Below, piece after piece: positions 60,137 through 64,000 of a stretch of DNA of 64,000 bases (position 1 is the first letter of the stretch; each line of letters opens with the position of its first letter). Position numbers and translations under genes: made by a program. Origin of the DNA: Sipunculus nudus (lineage: Eukaryota > Annelida > Sipuncula > Golfingiida > Sipunculidae); contig CM049316.1 of NCBI GenBank assembly GCA_026874595.1, positions 63,781,176 through 63,845,175 of the forward strand. The letters are read 5' to 3'. The notes beneath the pieces were generated by a model. That model worked only from the letters and a program-made list of their open reading frames with translations, was not told the origin of the DNA and did not search any database.

Positions 60137-63100
60137 TGTTGAGGACAGACTGTATTATTTTGTTATTATCATACCATTGTATTTACCCCCTCTCCCTTTT
60201 TTTTTATCTTGAGTCAGTGGGTATAAGTCCCCTAGAACAGAAACATAGTGAGGACAAGGTCTTGTCCAAGTTAGAGGACTCGGTTGTGTTCACCAAGGGG
60301 CGTTATGAGGTCGCTCTACCTTGGAAGAACAATGCTTGGTTACCCAGGCTTCAGAATAATGAAGGCATAGCTAGAAATAAATTGAATAGTTTGGCTAAGA
60401 GGCTATCCAAAGGTATGATAAGGCATTTGAGGAAATGCAGTCTCAAGGGATTATTGAGGAGGTTCCGCCTAATGAAATGTCTGTATCATACCCAGTGTAT
60501 TACCTGCCACATCATCCCGTGGTGAAGGAGAGTAGCCTCACCACAAAGGTAAGACCCGTGTTTGATGCCTCAGCTGCAGGGTTTAACGGCATTTCTTTGA
60601 ATGATTGCCTGGAGGCTGGTCCTTCTCTCATTCCCATCTTAGTGGATATTCTTATCCGATTCCGTCGCTGGAGAGTAGCGTTGTCAGCAGATATCACTAA
60701 AGCGTTCTTGCAGATTGGTGTAAGGAAACAGGATCGAGATGTCCATCGGTTCCTGTGGCATCATCAGGGTGTAGTTTGGACTATGAGATTTCTAAGAGTT
60801 CGATCCCTCCGGGAATAAAAGTAGTCCCTTCTTGTTAAATACTACCATTAAGCATCACCTGGCCAAGTACCCAGCATCACGTGTAGTGGAGGAGCTGGGT
60901 GAGAATCTATATGTTGAAGACTGGCTCTCTGGTGCTGACTCCGAGGAGGAAGCATGCAAATTGTACCGGGAAGCAAGTCGAATCTTGCTTGATGCCAACA
61001 TGAATCTTGCAAAAAACTCGAATAACCAAACGGTTAATAACATGTTTTCAGGGAATTTGGCTCAAGGCATCAAGATTTAGAGTCTGTGAAGATACTGGGA
61101 CTGAAGTGGTCAACCAGTTCAGACTGTTTTTCATTTGAAGGTGTTCAGATCCCTACAGGGCTAGTTACGACCAAGCGTTTAGTTCTTAGTTTGCTTTGCC
61201 GACTGTATGATCCCTTGGGATTCTTGACCCCTTTCACAATGACGGCCAAGATACTAGTGCAAGAAATCTGGCAATTAGGGCTTGATTGGGACGCTGAGGT
61301 TCCCCTTGATATAGATGCCCGGTTTATCAAATTGATTGAGGGTCTGGAAATAATCCAAAGATGGAACATCCGCAGATGCTACACTACAGGCTCCTGGATA
61401 GGATTAAAGGGCTTGGAGTTACATTGTTTTTGGCGATGCATCTGAAAGAGGTTACGGAGCCGAAGTGTATTTGTGTGTTCCCCAGGGTGACGGGACTTTC
61501 CAGGTTTCCCTCATCTTATCTCGGGCCAGAGTTGCCCCAATGAAACGAATTACTTTGCCACGGCTAGAGTTGCTGGGGGCTCTTATGTCTGTCCGGCTTC
61601 TGGTGTCTGTCCGGGAAGCGCTCAAATTGCCTTATATTGTCTATAAATGCTGGACGGACTCCACCGTAGCCCTCGAGTGGATTAAAGGCGACCCAGTAGA
61701 TGGAAGCCATTTGTATCTAACAGAGTCTCTGAGAACCAGACTCTTACAGATCCCTCGGTCTGGTTTCACTGTCCTTGGAAAGAAAATCCAGCAGATCTCC
61801 TCACCAGAGGTTTTACTGCTGAGGATTTGGTAGCATCTAGGTTGTGGTTAGAGGGTCCTGTTTGGTTCGGTGGGCCACATGAGTACCATTGCCAGGATAC
61901 AGCATTTACAGATGATCCAAGAGGAGGCTGTGCCCGATGTGTCGTTGGTTGTGAGATCACAACCTGAAGAGACATTAGAGATAGATAGATGGGGTAAATT
62001 CACTAAGGCCCTACGAGTGACTGCTTGGGTTTTAAGGTTTATCCACAATTTGAGGAATCCAATGCAACGTAGATTTGGCGATCCCTCTCATGAGGAAATT
62101 GTTGGTGCTGAGAGATGCCTATTCAAATATGTGCAGTATGCAAGCTTTGCAGCTGAAATCGAAGCCCTGAATCAAGGTCAGTTGGTTCAGCGTGGTTCTG
62201 TATTGTATAGTCTAAATCCGTTAGGGGATATAGGGGATGGCGGACTGCTCAGGATTAAGGGTAGGATACAGCGGTCTGAACTTACCTTTAAAAAAGAAGC
62301 ACCCTATAATAATACCAAAGGGGCATTTACCTAAACTGTTGACTAGGTTTCAGCATCAGCAGTTAAAACACGCAGGCGTAGAGACCGTCCTTTCGTCGTT
62401 GAGAAGCAAGTATTGGATCTTTGGACTGAGACGCCTTGCAAAATCAGATAAAAGGGAATGCATTTCTTGTCAAAGGGTCGATGCACAAGCATGTAATCAG
62501 ACAGCAGCTCCGCCTCCCGATCTCCGGGTACAAAAAGCCCCTCCATTCACAGTGACAGGACTGGATTATGCAGGTCCTCTTTATTGTGTGGATTTCCCTG
62601 GAAACAAGTTTTACTTGCTTTTATTCACATGCGCTGTCACCAGGGCCGTGCATCTAGAGTTGACAGACTCAATGTCTCTATCTGATTGCATGTTGGCTTA
62701 AAGGAGGTTTTCTTCTAGACGAGGTATGCCCACCATACTTTATTCAGATAATGCGAAAACCTTCAAGAGTGCTCAAGTTGAGCTCTGTAAACATCTCGGA
62801 GCAAGTAGCCCTAAATGGAAATATATTGTTCCCAGGTCACCATGGTGGGGAGGATGGTGGGAGAGACTTGTCCGATCGGTAAAGAGTGCCCTAAAGAAAT
62901 CTTTAGGTCCCCGTTGCCTCACTAGGTCAGAATTAGAAACCACATTGCATGAAATAGAGGCATGTATTAACTCACGACCTTTGACCTTTGTTGGGGATGA
63001 GGTAGACAGCAGTAATCCCTTAACACCCTCCCATTTCTTAATTAGTAAGGGTGCTGGTCAAGTGAACATTTCGGAGGTTGAGGAAAGAATAACCCAAAAG

Positions 63101-63999
63101 GATCTCTGTGACAGAGAATTGACCAGACAGAGATGTTTCGAATTGTTTTGGGCGAAATGGAGTAAAGATTACCTCAGGATTCTTCCCCAATCAATCAGCT
63201 CAAACCAAAGGGTGGCGTTCATGAGGGATCAGTTGTTCTGATTCGTGAAGATAATGTTCCTCGTTTAAAATGGCCTCTTGGTAAGGTAACAAAATTTTTT
63301 CAGAGCAGTGATGGCCTTACTCGTAGCGTGGAACTTCAAACCGCAAGGGGATCTCTTGTGCGCCCCATACAGAGATTGCATAATTTGGAAGTTAATGATT
63401 TAGTTAAAGGGGTGTCCGAGGACATTGGTCCTGGGGAGAAACCAGATTCAGTGCAGGGAGACGCCATGCCTGAATTAAACGTGGAGATGACTAATGGGTT
63501 ACCTGTAAGACCAGTTAGAGTAACACGAGCAGGGCGGGTTGTTAAGCCCGTGCAAAGGTTAGATATATGAACTGTATTTTATGTTTATTGATGCAATATG
63601 TGCTATTATTAATATATACATGTAGATCCTCTGTCTTTGCCGTTTATGTTATTAAGATGGTAAAACCACACAGTCTGGAGCTATAACAATGTCACCATTC
63701 ACTTACTAGGTGGAAACCAAATCGGAGATATCAGTCGGAGATATAGATTACAGTGTCTATTGTTAACTTAGTAATAATGGAATTTCTTATGTCCACATGA
63801 TAAATCAAACTGAGACTTGTATTGTAATATTGCCTTGTAGACGGCTGTCCTCAGTCAAGTGCATTGGTATTGGAGTTACCACTCCATAGATGGGAGTAAT
63901 GTTGAGGACAGACTGTATTATTTTGTTATTATCATGCCACTGTATTTACCCCCCCCCCCCCTTTTTTGTCTCAGCAAAGGGCAACGTGCTGCCATCTTT
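60137..63999 (+). mobile_element. Degenerate BEL/Pao LTR retrotransposon, 5'-deleted, 3' end beyond window
   Basis: About 68 bp starting TGTTGAGGACAGACTG at 60137 recur at 63900. The second copy is the start of the 3' LTR, cut by the window end; the first is a truncated 5' LTR fused directly to pol. A purine-rich stretch (GATGGGAGTAA) precedes the 3' LTR. No gag or protease region is left. Pol order: Pao-type RT, RNase H, zinc-binding and core integrase, DUF5641-like tail. Confidence 0.85.
60200..63570 (+). pseudogene. BEL/Pao pol remnant with multiple frameshifts
   Basis: RT signature blocks lie at about 60500-60790 (YLPHHPV, FDASAAGFNG, LSADITKAFLQI). The Pao RT C-terminal block is at about 61090-61300 (LYDPLGFLTPF). 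RNase H is at about 61420-61830 (LPRLELLGA, WTDSTVALEWI). The integrase H2C2 finger is at about 62340-62480 and the D,D,E core at about 62560-62870 (GLDYAGPLY, YSDNAKTF, WWGGWWERLV). A DUF5641-like end is at about 63100-63400. The frame changes near 60435, 60800, 61035, 61425, 61790 and 62300, with a stop at 62699-62701. The copy cannot make a full polyprotein. Confidence 0.88.
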
Positions 64000-64000
64000 T

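Overview
This is animal nuclear DNA: spliced genes with GT-AG introns, AATAAA poly(A) signals, A+T-rich non-coding sequence, many (TA)n and (TTA)n microsatellites, and many MITE-like, foldback, BEL/Pao and Penelope-like elements. The repeat style (AGGTCA-rich repeats, TCCG/TCTG-repeat elements, microsatellite-linked dispersed repeats) suggests a marine mollusc, probably a bivalve. That assignment is inference; no taxonomic marker gene is present.

Three protein genes are well supported, all on the + strand. (1) 1643..11660 is a six-exon gene for a 364-residue membrane-anchored homologue of S1 (trypsin-family) proteases. Cysteines matching the trypsin disulfide pattern and the catalytic His remain; the catalytic Asp, the GDSGG serine loop and the IVGG activation site are gone. 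It looks like a cell-surface pseudoprotease. (2) 25874..27250 is a two-exon gene for a RING finger / TRAF-type zinc finger / coiled-coil protein of the RNF41(NRDP1)/RNF151 type, a probable E3 ubiquitin ligase. (3) 43770..46070 is a two-exon gene for a Golgi type II carbohydrate sulfotransferase of the HNK-1/CHST8-14 family. Weaker candidates are a cysteine-rich gene with three phase-compatible exons (21279..24967) and isolated exon-like segments near 32982, 34975 and 56335.

Between the genes the window is mostly repeats. Notable ones: a higher-order tandem array at 15.9-17.3 kb carrying a 12-bp palindrome at alternating 129/148-bp spacing; a 547-bp inverted-repeat element at 31271..31817 with a 9-bp target duplication, inserted in a dispersed repeat whose second copy (40.0-40.5 kb) preserves the empty site; a three-copy MITE family (12.7, 15.0, 52.1 kb); a foldback family (20.0, 46.5, 53.2 kb); a hAT-like element with an 8-bp duplication (55669..56270); a TA-flanked MITE (56910..57441); a decayed Penelope-like element whose reverse transcriptase is broken by a local inversion (38.2-39.5 kb); and a frameshifted BEL/Pao element reaching the window end (60.1-64.0 kb).

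No operon-like organisation or functional link between the three genes is visible. No CRISPR array, rRNA or intact tRNA was seen. Exon models rest on splice consensus, phase compatibility and family resemblance read by eye; none has been tested against transcripts.
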